Shown: positions 18,752-29,494 of the stretch, one piece after another | Position numbering within the stretch: position 1 is the stretch's first letter | How the letters are laid out: every line of letters starts with the position of its first letter | DNA from: Chloroflexota bacterium | GTDB taxonomy: Bacteria > Chloroflexota > Dehalococcoidia > Lucifugimonadales > Lucifugimonadaceae | Assembly (NCBI GenBank): GCA_018673955.1 | Contig: JABHBJ010000005.1 | Location: forward strand, 1-64,000 | Length of the DNA stretch: 64,000 bases | Reading direction: 5' to 3' | Made by a program: the position numbers and the translations under genes | The notes under the pieces: model-generated | What the model was told of the DNA's origin: nothing | Databases searched by the model: none | What the model saw: only the letters and a program-made list of their open reading frames with translations

Positions 18752-20154
18752 TGCCGAAAATCGTTATTGCTGCGTTCGACGGACTTCAGCCGTCGCAGGT
18801 TTCTCCTGAATTCATGCCGGTCGTAACCGCACTCGCCGATAATGGCGTTCGGTTCACACACAATCATGCAGTGTTTCCTACCGTTACTAGGGCAAATTCG
18901 GCAAGTTTGGTAACTGGTGTAACACCCGGCAAACATGGACTCACGGCAAATAAATCGGTGTTCCACGAATACTCGTCAACCGAAGTGGTTGATGCCTTAA
19001 TTCCCAAACTCCCTGAAATCAATAAACTGACAAACGGGGGGTTGTTGTTCGTTCCAACGCTGGGCGAGCTTATTAGTAAGAAGAACCTCATGTGGGTCTC
19101 GGTAGTCGGTGGTACGAGCGGCAACGCTTTCGTTCAGCACCCAAACGCTGCGGAACACGGCGATGTGGTAATTCACCCGGAATTTACGAATCCACCTGAG
19201 CACCATTCGATAATCACTAATAAGTTTGGCGCCTGGCCGCCAAAAGAAGCACCAGCCTCCGCTCTAGTCGAACGTACTGCCGACGTGGCGATCGAGTATG
19301 CACTTAGTGAACTTAATCCAGATGTACTACTCGTGTGGTTCCCTGAACCCGACACATCCCAACATGCCTACGGTATCGACAGCGCTGAAGCTCGACAGAT
19401 GTATTCGCTCGCCGATTCGAGCCTCGGAAGATTGCTTGAATCAATTTCAAAAAATGGCGAAGATCCCGACGTATTTGTTGTTTCAGACCACGGCTACTCC
19501 ACGATCGATTCGGTCGTAGATGTGGACGCAGAACTTGCGTCAGCGGGATTCGGCCCTGATCAAGGTGAGCGATCAGTAATAGCTGCTGAAAATGGCGGTT
19601 CGATTTTGCTTTACCTACCAACTGATAACGATCAATTGGCAATTGAGCTTGTCGATTGGCTAGACGCTCAGGAGTGGGTTGGTGCAATTGCAACTGACGT
19701 TCCTGCCGTGGCAAAATCTAAATTCGCCAGCATCAGCGATATTGGACTCGACGGCCCGCGTTCGCCCGATGTGATTGTAGCGATGCGTTCTGTTGTGACT
19801 GGGCAGCCAGCTCCATTGGAACGTTCAGGCGCTGTATCTGCTGGTGTCGTAGGTGTCGGGTCGCACGGTGGAAGTAGCCCTGCCGAACTCCACAACACAC
19901 TGATTGTCAGCGGACCATCCTTTCTCACTGGTATCGACTCTCAAATTGCTAGCGGCAATATCGATGTAGCTCCGACTGTGTTGGAAATATTTGGGATCCC
20001 GGTACCGAGCCATATGGACGGACGGACTCTATCGGAATCTCTCGTTGAAAGAGCTGCACCTGTTGCTCCAGTGTCATTGAACTCATCTGAGCCACCTCCG
20101 AAGATCCGCACAGTAACCGCAGGTTCAGCAACGTACTTGTGCGAGTTCGGTTAA
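18751..20154 (+). CDS. Alkaline phosphatase superfamily protein (nucleotide pyrophosphatase/phosphodiesterase-like)
   Basis: FDGLQPSQVSPEFMPVVTALADNGVRFTHNHAVFPTVTRANSASLVTGVTPGKHGL; VVSDHGYSTID; GVGSHGG; start overlaps the previous stop. Confidence 0.85.
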   Translation: MPKIVIAAFDGLQPSQVSPEFMPVVTALADNGVRFTHNHAVFPTVTRANSASLVTGVTPGKHGLTANKSVFHEYSSTEVVDALIPKLPEINKLTNGGLLFVPTLGELISKKNLMWVSVVGGTSGNAFVQHPNAAEHGDVVIHPEFTNPPEHHSIITNKFGAWPPKEAPASALVERTADVAIEYALSELNPDVLLVWFPEPDTSQHAYGIDSAEARQMYSLADSSLGRLLESISKNGEDPDVFVVSDHGYSTIDSVVDVDAELASAGFGPDQGERSVIAAENGGSILLYLPTDNDQLAIELVDWLDAQEWVGAIATDVPAVAKSKFASISDIGLDGPRSPDVIVAMRSVVTGQPAPLERSGAVSAGVVGVGSHGGSSPAELHNTLIVSGPSFLTGIDSQIASGNIDVAPTVLEIFGIPVPSHMDGRTLSESLVERAAPVAPVSLNSSEPPPKIRTVTAGSATYLCEFG

Positions 20155-20262
20155 CACAGGCTCTACACGGTTCCGCATGCGCCTACACCGATTCCTTACC
20201 TTTTTGTCAGTTTTTGGTTGAGGCAATATGAGACCGTTGTCTCACGATTCTGAGGGACAAGC

Positions 20263-20406
20263 ATGACTAGCGCTAATCTAGACAAGAATCCAGCAGGGAA
20301 AAAACTTACGCGTATCGAACTACGCATGCTGTCGTTTGACCTTAAAAATCGCGTTCAAATCGCTCGGTTGATGACCGATGATGGTTTTTCAACAGTCCTC
20401 AGTTAA
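20263..20406 (+). CDS. Possible small protein, 47 aa
   Basis: MTSANLDKNPAGKKLTRIELRMLSFDLKNRVQIARLMTDDGFSTVLS*; ATG preceded by GAGGGACAAGC; shorter than the supplied ORF track cutoff. Confidence 0.35.
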   Translation: MTSANLDKNPAGKKLTRIELRMLSFDLKNRVQIARLMTDDGFSTVLS

Positions 20407-20457
20407 GCGGCTCACGCTGCTGACGTACAGCAGTCGATATGCCTGATTCGTTTTTTT

Positions 20458-22308
20458 CTATTTAACGAACCGAGAATCACCTGTTCGACGCGTCAAGCCC
20501 TTGGAATCCATGTGCTCCAAAACAGCTAGCGTGTATTTACGGCTAGTGCCGAATATTTCACGCACACCGGTGATAGTAATCTCGTTGCCGCCTGATCCAG
20601 TATCCAAGATTTTGGTCTCCATTTCGGCGTAAGCATCCGCTGGATAAACAATATCTCCTCCGATCCGAACAACATCACCTCGTTCGGATAAAAACTGGAG
20701 GAGTTCGATATCGATGGGCCGCTCGGTTGAAGGGCTGTATCGGTCGGTCGATATTAGGTTGAGATACTCCGTTGCTTCAGCATCTGCCGAGCTCGAAAGC
20801 GAAGGCTCGTGTGATGGGATTCCAATAGACGCTCCGTTTGTCGTGACCAGATTTTCAGCGATCATCGAATGTAAAACAGCAGTGAACGGAGCCGTTTTCA
20901 GCTTGAGCTGCCCTCGAAAATCCTGAAGTGGCATTCCTTGGCGAAGCGGATACAAAATATGGAACTGCTTCAGCGTGCCCGAAGCGATACTAGTGATTCT
21001 CTGCCAACCGCCAGTCGAAATAGCGTAATCGAGATCGGAGCCGAGTCGCTTCACTCGGCCTTCGGATTCGAGCACATCAACGGCATTAGTACTCTCAGCA
21101 CTATTCGTCCCTGTGGCACCAGCCAACTGAGTTGATGTAGCTGGCTCTATGCGTATGAGCGCGTTGAGTGCAACGTCTTCACTCGATCCACTAGCGATCG
21201 TTTGTAACAGTGAAATGGTTTCTTGGTCGTTTCGTTTACGACGTGGTGCGTTTGGCTCTAAAACCCGACCGCCACCAAGAGTATTTTCGGTATCTCGAAC
21301 GACAAACGAATCACCTCGAACCACCGAAATTCTATCTTGAGTTCGCAGTTGAACCCAACCGGTCGAGCCAGGTGTAATCTCGGTTCCTTCTAGCACGCGT
21401 ATGGTCGCTGGTACTTCTCGGGTGCCAGCAAACAGCGTTACTTTGTGATTGTGCCTGACAGGTCGTGGAGCATCGCGCACGACCCTGAACGTTGCATCGA
21501 ACGCAGTGGAAGGTTCAAGCCATCCGGCGCTGGTCAGAAGATCGCCACGCAGAATATCTGCGTGATCTATCCCGCTAAGATTTACTGCCAATCGTGTACC
21601 CGGCCCGACCTGGTCCAACGATTCTTCATGCACCTGAAGGCTACGTATTCGAGCCTTGAGTCCAGAAGGAAGAATTTCCACTTCTTGCCCAGTCTTGAGC
21701 GATCCATCAGCGAGCGTGCCTGTGACAACTGCTCCGAACCCGGTAATAGTGAATGATCGATCGACCGGCAATCGCGGATTACCTGTGTTCTCGTGATCGG
21801 GGAGTTCGGATATCAGCTTATCGAGGGTAGTCCGAAGTTCGTCGAGACCTTCACCATTTTCTGCTGAAACGGCTACGACTTCAGCATCGGCAAGCGACGT
21901 TCCTTCGAGAGATTCCTGAACATCGAGTGTGATTAGATCGAGCCATTCTTGATCGACCAAATCCTTCTTGGTCATTACGACGATACCGGTATCGATCCCT
22001 AATAAATCGAGAATGGCTACGTGCTCGCGTGTTTGAGGCATCACTCCTTCGTCGGCAGCGACGATCAGCAGGGCTACATCGACGCCACCAGTACCCATGA
22101 GCATGTTTTTGATGAAGCGTTCGTGTCCGGGCACGTCAACGATGCTTATCTCGGTTCGGGAAGGTAACTCAAGCCACGCGAATCCGAGCTCGATGGTCAT
22201 ACCGCGAGTTTTCTCTTCGCGTAGTCGATCCGGGTCGATGCCAGTCAACGCCTGAATCAGCGTCGATTTGCCGTGATCGACGTGTCCTGCTGTGCCAATA
22301 ACAAACAA
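20458..22308 (-). CDS. selB: Selenocysteine-specific translation elongation factor SelB
   Basis: [68 protein letters not shown] plus long C-terminal winged-helix region with DFRGQLKL and [25 protein letters not shown]. Confidence 0.95.
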   Translation of the reverse strand: MFVIGTAGHVDHGKSTLIQALTGIDPDRLREEKTRGMTIELGFAWLELPSRTEISIVDVPGHERFIKNMLMGTGGVDVALLIVAADEGVMPQTREHVAILDLLGIDTGIVVMTKKDLVDQEWLDLITLDVQESLEGTSLADAEVVAVSAENGEGLDELRTTLDKLISELPDHENTGNPRLPVDRSFTITGFGAVVTGTLADGSLKTGQEVEILPSGLKARIRSLQVHEESLDQVGPGTRLAVNLSGIDHADILRGDLLTSAGWLEPSTAFDATFRVVRDAPRPVRHNHKVTLFAGTREVPATIRVLEGTEITPGSTGWVQLRTQDRISVVRGDSFVVRDTENTLGGGRVLEPNAPRRKRNDQETISLLQTIASGSSEDVALNALIRIEPATSTQLAGATGTNSAESTNAVDVLESEGRVKRLGSDLDYAISTGGWQRITSIASGTLKQFHILYPLRQGMPLQDFRGQLKLKTAPFTAVLHSMIAENLVTTNGASIGIPSHEPSLSSSADAEATEYLNLISTDRYSPSTERPIDIELLQFLSERGDVVRIGGDIVYPADAYAEMETKILDTGSGGNEITITGVREIFGTSRKYTLAVLEHMDSKGLTRRTGDSRFVK

Positions 22309-22465
22309 TCTGTGAAACCTTCGTTTCGCTTTGACCTAGGCACTGAACTATCAGGGCAGGTCGATAAATTTCACCGTAATCACTGCGTGTCGAATATTAG
22401 ATGCACCAGATGCCAGATGCGACCAAATGACAGCAATTACGCTGACAAATTCGAATTGCTAAATC

Positions 22466-23707
22466 TCAGTCTTCGTCGTCACCATCGCCGATGAATTCAG
22501 CGAACACTTCGTTGCCAAGTAACCGTCCACGTTCACTCAGCATCAAGGCGTTATTGGTCACATCGACCAATCCTAAACTCAAGAGTCGTTTAATTTCATC
22601 AGGGAAGATGATATTCGCCCCAACACCGAATCGCTTTTCGAACCGTTTGTGGCTCACACCTTGATTTAGGCGCATGCCCATCATCATTGTCTCTGCCACA
22701 TCGATCGATGGGGTTGTGATGTCGACATCTTCAACGGGGCCGGCCGGGGTTCGCATCGATGCTACCGGGTCAGGTCCAATCACTTCATAGTTCTTACCGA
22801 CGACAGTTACATACATACGAGGTGATTTCAGGTTTGCAAATCGTTGACCGGCAATCCAAGAATGAGCGCCGGGGCCGACTCCCAAATACGGTTCGTTGAG
22901 CCAGTAGATGAGATTGTGCTGCGATTCTAAATTTGGTTTCGACCAGTTTGATATTTCGTACTGGCGGAAGCCATTTTCGGCCAACCGCCGCTGTGCCTCT
23001 TCGTACATGTCGGCGGCAAGATCGTCGTCTGGGATCGGATATTTTCCAGTTGCGACGTCTACCGCTAGCGGCGTGCCCTTTTCGATTTGTAGTGAATACA
23101 GCGATATGTGATCGGACTCAAGCCCGATAGCTTCACTAAGCGTGTGTGACCACTGCTCGGGCGATTGATACGGCAGCCCGTAGATTAAATCGATCGATTG
23201 ATTACGGAATCCTGCGTCGCGCAACGTGTGAAACGCTTGCTTCGCTTCGAGCGCAGTGTGCCTACGACCCAGCAGCGATAACAGACCATCGTCAAAGCTC
23301 TGTACACCCATCGAAATGCGATTCACGCCCGATTCTAGCCAGCAGGCGGCTTTTTCGGCGGTCACATCGCCCGGATTACACTCCATTGTGATTTCAGCGG
23401 TAGGAGAAACTTCGAATGATGCCCGAATCGTTTTCTGGACATCTTCGAGATCGCTGGTAGGCAGGTATGAAGGAGTGCCTCCGCCAAGAAATATCGTTTT
23501 AACGGGAGGTCGAGAAAGTAGAGTTCCCCAACCTCTTAATTCGTCCTGTAGCGATACCACGTACCCTGAGATCTGATCTTCGATCCCAGAGTAGGTGTTG
23601 AAATCGCAATACGGACACTTAGTCTGGCAGAACGGCACATGGAGATACAGTCCGATTCCGGATCTGTAGTTCGGTGGATTGTGTTGAATCGGCGCCAGAT
23701 TTGGCAT
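22466..23707 (-). CDS. hemW: Radical SAM coproporphyrinogen III oxidase-like heme chaperone HemW
   Basis: GLYLHVPFCQTKCPYCDFNTYSG, TIFLGGGTPSYL, SMGVQSFDDGLLSLLGRRH, QYEISNWSKP. Confidence 0.92.
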   Translation of the reverse strand: MPNLAPIQHNPPNYRSGIGLYLHVPFCQTKCPYCDFNTYSGIEDQISGYVVSLQDELRGWGTLLSRPPVKTIFLGGGTPSYLPTSDLEDVQKTIRASFEVSPTAEITMECNPGDVTAEKAACWLESGVNRISMGVQSFDDGLLSLLGRRHTALEAKQAFHTLRDAGFRNQSIDLIYGLPYQSPEQWSHTLSEAIGLESDHISLYSLQIEKGTPLAVDVATGKYPIPDDDLAADMYEEAQRRLAENGFRQYEISNWSKPNLESQHNLIYWLNEPYLGVGPGAHSWIAGQRFANLKSPRMYVTVVGKNYEVIGPDPVASMRTPAGPVEDVDITTPSIDVAETMMMGMRLNQGVSHKRFEKRFGVGANIIFPDEIKRLLSLGLVDVTNNALMLSERGRLLGNEVFAEFIGDGDDED

Positions 23708-23751
23708 TCATTCTCCGTTGGAATCGTATCGTCCAGACCACTCTGTACCAG

Positions 23752-24477
23752 CTACGAGCCCGGAGTCCAAAGCCCTGAACCGCCGTCGCTCTGGTCGACA
23801 GGCCCCGGTGCGGTTGGTGGCTGGCCTGCAGCAGCACGAGCCTGCTCTTCAGCCATCTGCTGTTGAATAGCTTTGTTTGCTTCCTCTACCCAGCGACTTA
23901 ATTCATCGAGTTCAGGTGGCGAAACAATGAACCGTTCGACACCGTCAGGAAGTGCAATGTTCTGGTCGCCAGTGAGCAGAACAGCGGCTTCTGATTCAAG
24001 AATGCCTTCGGAGAGTCGCTTCTCTAAGTGAGCAATACGCTTATCGGCTGCTTCGGTGTAGTGAGCCTGAATCGTGTCGGCAACCGTGTGATTGATCAGA
24101 CCACTCTGCAAGCACCGACCCCAGTCGATTACCTGTCCGAACAAATCGGTATCTTCTAGCTCTTCGAACACCGCTCCGGAAGAAACGCGACGCTGAACGA
24201 AACTGTGTGCGGCAGGGTTCGACTGCTGAACCATCAGCATAGCGTCATCACCTCGGCCAATTACGCCTTCGGCGAAGATGCGCATCACAATTCCGGCCTT
24301 AGCCTCGAGCTGTGAAACCTGTTGTTCAACTGCTGCCCAGTAGGCGTTGTAGCGCTCTTCAAACCCTGCGGGGGCACCCGGTGAAGGTTGAACCAGCGTC
24401 ACGATGTAAACCTTGCGGCTTGTCATAATATCGCCAGCAGGTGTTTTTCCAACGTTGCCTATTTCTTCAGCAGCCAT
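23752..24477 (-). CDS. Conserved hypothetical protein (Q/A/P-rich C-terminus)
   Basis: 241-aa ORF with good coding character, same strand as ychF; family not recognised. Confidence 0.7.
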   Translation of the reverse strand: MAAEEIGNVGKTPAGDIMTSRKVYIVTLVQPSPGAPAGFEERYNAYWAAVEQQVSQLEAKAGIVMRIFAEGVIGRGDDAMLMVQQSNPAAHSFVQRRVSSGAVFEELEDTDLFGQVIDWGRCLQSGLINHTVADTIQAHYTEAADKRIAHLEKRLSEGILESEAAVLLTGDQNIALPDGVERFIVSPPELDELSRWVEEANKAIQQQMAEEQARAAAGQPPTAPGPVDQSDGGSGLWTPGS

Positions 24478-24518
24478 GATCTTCCTTTTACTAATACTTC
24501 AGATTCGTGAGAATGAAT

Positions 24519-25604
24519 TTACACCGAGAATAAGAAATTTAGAATATCTCCGTCTTGCACGACGTACTCGCGACCTTCTTGGCGGAACTGCCCGCGATTG
24601 CGCGCTTCGGCCATAGTTCCGGCTTCAATAAAATCTTTGTAGGCAACAGTTTCGGCGCGAATAAACCCACGCTCGATGTCGGAGTGGATAACAGCTGCCG
24701 CCTTTGGAGCCAGTGCACCTATCTTGACTGTCCATGCTCGGGTCTCGTCTTCACCTACAGTTAGAAACGAGTTTAGCCCAAGCACTTTGTACGACAATTT
24801 GATCATTCGAGAAAGTCCGGGCTCGCCCGCGTCGAGGCCCGCTCGCATCTCGGTTTCTTCCTCTTCCGACATGCCGACAAGTTCTGCTTCGAGGCTTCCG
24901 CATATAGCGGCTCCCCCGGTCGAACGACCTTCCAGCAGACCGTCCAACTCTTTCTCAAGTGCTTCAGTGTTGGCGACATCGTTTTCACCAATGTTGAGGG
25001 CGACCAATAATGGGAGGCTGCTTAGGGTGAAGGTATCGGACATTGCTTTGATTTCTGATGGCTCAAGATCACGATCTCGTATGGCGATGCCGTTTTCCAT
25101 ATCAGCTTGCAATCGCTTGAGAATGTCGATGTTCTTGGTCGTTTCTTCGCGATCTGCAACCTTCATAGTCTTGAGACTTCCGGTCAGACGCTCGACTCGA
25201 CGTTCGAGCAGTGCGATGTCGGCGAACAAAATGTCGAACGCGACTTTTTCGATGTCACGTTTGTAGTCGACGCTGCCTTCGAGGTGCGGAACCGATCCAT
25301 CCTCGAACGCTCGTGCTACGTGCAATATAGCGTCTACCTGCTGCAGCTGAGCCATCGCTTCACCTTCGAACAGTTCGCCCGAGCTACTACCGGGAAGGTC
25401 GACGTACTGGACTTCAGCGTAGATCGTCTTCTTAGACTTGAACATCTTGGTGAGGATGTCGACGCGTTCGTCGGGCACGTGTGCAACACCTATGTTGGCT
25501 GAACGAGTAGCGCCAAACCCACCAACATCAGCTTTACCGCGAGTCAGTGAGTTAAATATCGTGGTCTTGCCGCTAGCGGGCAGACCGAGGATGCCGATCT
25601 TCAT
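24519..25604 (-). CDS. ychF: Redox-regulated ATPase YchF (Obg-family GTPase fold)
   Basis: MKIGILGLPASGKTTIFNSLTRGKADVGGF...VPDERVDILTKMFKSKKTIYAEVQYVDLPG; C-terminal TGS-like ...GFIRAETVAYKDFIEAG...GREYVVQDGDILNFLF. Confidence 0.95.
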   Translation of the reverse strand: MKIGILGLPASGKTTIFNSLTRGKADVGGFGATRSANIGVAHVPDERVDILTKMFKSKKTIYAEVQYVDLPGSSSGELFEGEAMAQLQQVDAILHVARAFEDGSVPHLEGSVDYKRDIEKVAFDILFADIALLERRVERLTGSLKTMKVADREETTKNIDILKRLQADMENGIAIRDRDLEPSEIKAMSDTFTLSSLPLLVALNIGENDVANTEALEKELDGLLEGRSTGGAAICGSLEAELVGMSEEEETEMRAGLDAGEPGLSRMIKLSYKVLGLNSFLTVGEDETRAWTVKIGALAPKAAAVIHSDIERGFIRAETVAYKDFIEAGTMAEARNRGQFRQEGREYVVQDGDILNFLFSV

Positions 25605-25707
25605 AATTCGTTAGTACTGGCCAGTCTTGTGTATCGAGAAAGGGAAAAGTTGGTGTTCCAACTGCATCGACTGTTAATCGTAACGCCGGAGCGAGGCAAT
25701 TTCTCGG

Positions 25708-26139
25708 TTATTTTTCTTCTTCGCCGTCTTTGATTTCTTCATCGTCAACATATTTGAATTCTGCCTCAACGGTTTTGCCGTCTTTCGGATCTTCTTGTTT
25801 TTTGTTCTCTGGATTTCCGAAACCGAAAGGATTCTGACTGCCCATTCCTTGTTCGTCTTGCATGTTCCGTAATTTTCTACCGAAAGTTTGATCGATTACA
25901 ACGTGCCTTGGTGATGCAGCGATGAACAGGAGCAAGAGAAGCACTGTGACGATCAAATCGTCGAACTGACCGAGTACGGGGCGCCAGTCTGCGATGAAAT
26001 CGTAGGGCGACACAATGTAGACGATCGCTAGGAACGGGATAATTTTGGTTAAAACGGGTACGCGTCTGTCGAGCAGTAATCTCCACACCAATTTTAGGAA
26101 TGGAAGGACAACCGAGCGTATCGCCAAGAGTCTGAACAT
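25708..26139 (-). CDS. DUF1232 (YkvA-like) membrane protein
   Basis: RRVPVLTKIIPFLAIVYIVSPYDFIADWRPVLGQFDDLIVTVLLLLLFI. Confidence 0.85.
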   Translation of the reverse strand: MFRLLAIRSVVLPFLKLVWRLLLDRRVPVLTKIIPFLAIVYIVSPYDFIADWRPVLGQFDDLIVTVLLLLLFIAASPRHVVIDQTFGRKLRNMQDEQGMGSQNPFGFGNPENKKQEDPKDGKTVEAEFKYVDDEEIKDGEEEK

Positions 26140-26211
26140 GTTAGAAAGTGTATCTACAGAAACGCCTGTAGCGTCGCCTAATCAACTCATTCTCAGAAAA
26201 TCGCAAAGCGC

Positions 26212-27180
26212 ATGATCAGAGTCCTGCACGGAGAAGACGAATACGCAAGGTCGGAAGCCCTTGTGAAAATTCGCGAATCTACTGGCCCTGCGGAAGTGCG
26301 CGACCCAAATACCACCGTATTCGAAGGTCGTGGATTCAATCTGAACGACGTTATTGGCGCGGCACAGTTCGTACCGTTCATGGCAGATCGTCGAGTCGTT
26401 ATCGTTTACGGCGTATTGGGGCGAATGCAAAAACGTGACAAGTCACTGGGCAATGAATGGCGTGAACTAACCGCTAAGCTCAGCGAAATTCCTGCCACCA
26501 CCGAGCTAGTTTTCGTTGAAGAAGTAAGCCTTCGTGACAATGGATTGGCTTTAAAGTCGGTTGGCCCCAGTGCACGAATTCAGCAATATCGAACAATGCG
26601 CAGACCCGAGCTCGAAATTTGGGTACGAGATAGATTCGCGTTCTACGGTGCCGAAACTAATCGAGATGCAGTCGCCCGTATCACTTGGCTTGCCGGTACG
26701 GATACTCGATTGCTTGACCAAGAAATCAAGAAACTAGCGCTTTACGCCGGAGACAGAGAAGTCACGCCAGAAGATGTCGACCTCATGGTTCCTGACGCCC
26801 GGGAAGCCAACATCTTCGCTGCCGTCGATGCCGTGCTAGAACGTCGACCTGCTGTGGCGATGAAGCTGCTCTACTCGCTGCTCTCTGGTGGATCGAGCGT
26901 TCAGAGCATCTTGTCGATGTTGGCACGACAAGTACGGCTGCTGATCCTCACGATAGAACTTCAGCAGCAAGGTGTGCAGTCTGAAGAATTAGGAAAGCGA
27001 ATTGGGCTGACCAATCGATACGCTCTTGATAAAACGCTGCGGCAATCGCAGAGCTTCGGCACAGATCATCTCGCCAATATCCTCAGGCGTTTGCTTGCCG
27101 CCGACCTCGCTATTAAGCAGGGTGAAATCGACGAACGTCTTGCCGTTGAGATTCTCGTTGGCGAGCTTTCTGCCGCTTGA
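26212..27180 (+). CDS. holA: DNA polymerase III delta subunit
   Basis: MIRVLHGEDEYARSEALVKI...LPLLDQEIKKLALYAG-type region (RLLDQEIKKLALYAGDREVTPEDVDLMVPDAREANIFAAVDAVLERRPAVAMKLLYSLLSGGSSVQSILSMLARQVRLL). Confidence 0.9.
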   Translation: MIRVLHGEDEYARSEALVKIRESTGPAEVRDPNTTVFEGRGFNLNDVIGAAQFVPFMADRRVVIVYGVLGRMQKRDKSLGNEWRELTAKLSEIPATTELVFVEEVSLRDNGLALKSVGPSARIQQYRTMRRPELEIWVRDRFAFYGAETNRDAVARITWLAGTDTRLLDQEIKKLALYAGDREVTPEDVDLMVPDAREANIFAAVDAVLERRPAVAMKLLYSLLSGGSSVQSILSMLARQVRLLILTIELQQQGVQSEELGKRIGLTNRYALDKTLRQSQSFGTDHLANILRRLLAADLAIKQGEIDERLAVEILVGELSAA

Positions 27181-27265
27181 TAGGGAAACTTCGCAGCGCA
27201 GTTTCGACGTATCTGTGGCAGAGATGCCAAAGCATCACAACCAAAAAATCCCGATAATTGAGCGC

Positions 27266-28195
27266 ATGTTGAACCGTCGTACCACATATCTTCTCTTGAT
27301 CAGCATCATTGCGCTGTTAGCAGTCGCTTGCTCGTCGGCTGATACCGATTTAGCAGATGTGACAGAAGTTCCACCCGCCACGGAAGTTATTGAGCAAACA
27401 TCCGAGCCCTTAGCGACCAACGTGCCTTTGGCGACCGCTCGTGCGCGAGCCACTGTCACGCCGATTCCTGAACCGGAGGGAACAGAAGTTCCTGAATCCG
27501 AAAGTGTCACCTTCTATCTTCAGGGCTTCAATTCGTTAGCCCGCGGTGAATACGTGGATGCCGAACGCACGTTCACAACCGTTGTTGAGCTCGAACCAGC
27601 GTTCGCTCGCGGCTGGGACGGTCGAGGACAGGCATTTATGCTTCAGGGTAAGTACGAAGAGGCGATGCTCGATTTCGACCGTGCCATTGAACTTAAACCA
27701 AATCTTTCTGTTGCCTATGCCAATCGCAGTCTCACTCGGTTAGCGATCGACGACCTAGAAGGGGCGGAACGAGATGCTCGACGAACGTACGAACTCGACG
27801 ACGAATCTGTTGCTGCTCACCTTGTGTTAGGGCGAGTCGAAGCTAATAAGGGTGACCCCGATAGTGCGCTCGAATGGTTTGATCTAGCGGTGGTGAGCGA
27901 CCCTGAAGATGCTTCGACTTGGTGGTGGCGAGGCAGGTTCTATCGAGATGTTCTTGCTGCAGGAAACCCGGCACTGGAAGATTTCAACAAGGCGATTGAA
28001 CTCGCACCAGCGCAGGCGGCTCTCTATCTCGATAGGGCACAACTATATATTCAGGCCGAAGTTGAAGCTGATCTAGCGCGCGCTGATCTTGAAGAGGCGA
28101 TCTCGTTGTCGAAGGATCCCAAATTACCTTCGATCATTGCACGCGCTGAAGATCTCATCGCTGAACTCGATGCAAACGCTGCCGCCGCTCAGTAG
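27266..28195 (+). CDS. TPR-repeat lipoprotein
   Basis: MLNRRTTYLLLISIIALLAVACSSADTD lipobox; TPR units such as ARGWDGRGQAFMLQGKYEEAMLDFDRAIELKPNLSVAYANRSLTRL; ORF is longer but the start at 27266 gives a signal peptide. Confidence 0.85.
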   Translation: MLNRRTTYLLLISIIALLAVACSSADTDLADVTEVPPATEVIEQTSEPLATNVPLATARARATVTPIPEPEGTEVPESESVTFYLQGFNSLARGEYVDAERTFTTVVELEPAFARGWDGRGQAFMLQGKYEEAMLDFDRAIELKPNLSVAYANRSLTRLAIDDLEGAERDARRTYELDDESVAAHLVLGRVEANKGDPDSALEWFDLAVVSDPEDASTWWWRGRFYRDVLAAGNPALEDFNKAIELAPAQAALYLDRAQLYIQAEVEADLARADLEEAISLSKDPKLPSIIARAEDLIAELDANAAAAQ

Positions 28196-28229
28196 GTGGC
28201 TGATTGCTAGCCGGTAATAGGCTACACGA

Positions 28230-29348
28230 TTAGCTAACTAAGTCGGCTTTCGAAGATCGAATTTCAGTTGTTAGTTTGAAAACAGCCCACGCAAACCAGA
28301 AGTGATTCCTATGAACCACGGCTGAGAGTTGGGTTCCAGAAAGTTCTCCATCGATGGCGATTCCTGCGAGGTTCTAATACGAACCAGTCTCGATGTCGGT
28401 GATACTTGAGTCGGAAGCTTCAAACGTCAGCAGTTGATCGTCTACCAGTCGTGAGAATACCGTCACCGAGCCAGAAGTCTGGTGGCTGTCGGATCGATCA
28501 TTGAACGCTGAGAACGTGCCATTGTTGAAGAACGCAACGATATCTTCGTCGCCCACCTTATCGTTGATGACCAGTGACTGATCCAAGAACGAGAACAGAT
28601 AAGCCACGGGATTCTCGCCGTCGATAGTCAGCACTCTTGAAGTGGCGACCAGATGATCATCAATCCACATCTAAATAAGAACGCCTGCTGATCGACGTTG
28701 TCGTAGCCGGCATAAGGCGGGCTATCGTAAGGGCGAACTGGCGATCCATATTCGTTGACTTCGCGCTCAAGCAATTGCCCATCTGGGTATGCGGAAACGA
28801 AAGTCTCCCACGCCATGATTGATGACGGCAGTTGCGCCAGAACGGTTTCGTCTGCCGCAAAATCTCCCGCTAAGGCCTCACATGTGATTTGTTCCCAGAA
28901 ACTCTGCGTCTGTCTATCCCACATCACAAGATCGGAATTTCGCAGCATACCCGATGTACTGAACGTTAGCTCCTGATCGCCAACCGTCCGTAGAAACGTG
29001 ATTCCTATGTTACAAAGTGGACAGAACGTAACCGTTACTGGAACACCGTCCGCTGTATCGTTCACGATTTTGTGCCACATCAGGATTGCTCGCGGATACA
29101 CCAGCGCATCGCCGTCAACCACTAAAGCAACTACCGGTTCTCTCGGCTCCATGTACGTCGGTGCATCGGCGACCTGTACGAACATTGGAGCATCTATCCG
29201 AGCTATTCGATCTTTCGCTAGAACGATCTCAAGATCAGAGAGCGGAATCGTCCTTTCTGCAAGGCTCGTTTCCCATCCCCAGATCGTCGTGAGTCACTGC
29301 GCTCGAGATTTCTCTGCATCGTCGCCGAATTCAACGAATTGCTTCATA
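28230..29348 (-). pseudogene. DUF3179-type protein, degenerate (in-frame TGA near the N-terminus, frameshift near 28670, in-frame TAG at 28374-28376)
   Basis: PVTVTFCPLCNIGITFLRTV and MWDRQTQSFWEQITCEALAGDFA are DUF3179-like; the other frame continues WIDDHLVATSRVLTIDGENPVAYLFSFLDQS; after TAG the same frame continues NLAGIAIDGELSGTQLSAVVHRNHFWFAWAVF to TAA at 28230. Confidence 0.8.
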
Positions 29349-29494
29349 AATACTCACCCAATACTGCCGTGCAAACTAGTTATTCGTTTGAGCATTGAGT
29401 ATGTGATGCACCGCAATCGCAAATGGCGCGATCGAACGAGACTTTTAGGACCCATTTCCAAGTTTGTTTACAGCTTCCCGGTGAATTAGGAGAT

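Noticed and set aside
28374-28376. Amber (UAG) recoding as an explanation for the DUF3179 stop and the dcd-ribD junction
   Set aside because: Many intact genes here end in TAG (nfo, priA, mogA-like, amidase), so UAG is a normal stop; the DUF3179 gene also has a frameshift.
29295-29299. In-frame TGA in the DUF3179 gene as a selenocysteine codon, given SelB in the window
   Set aside because: The gene also carries a frameshift and a TAG, and the TGA is not at a known catalytic Cys position; pseudogene is simpler.
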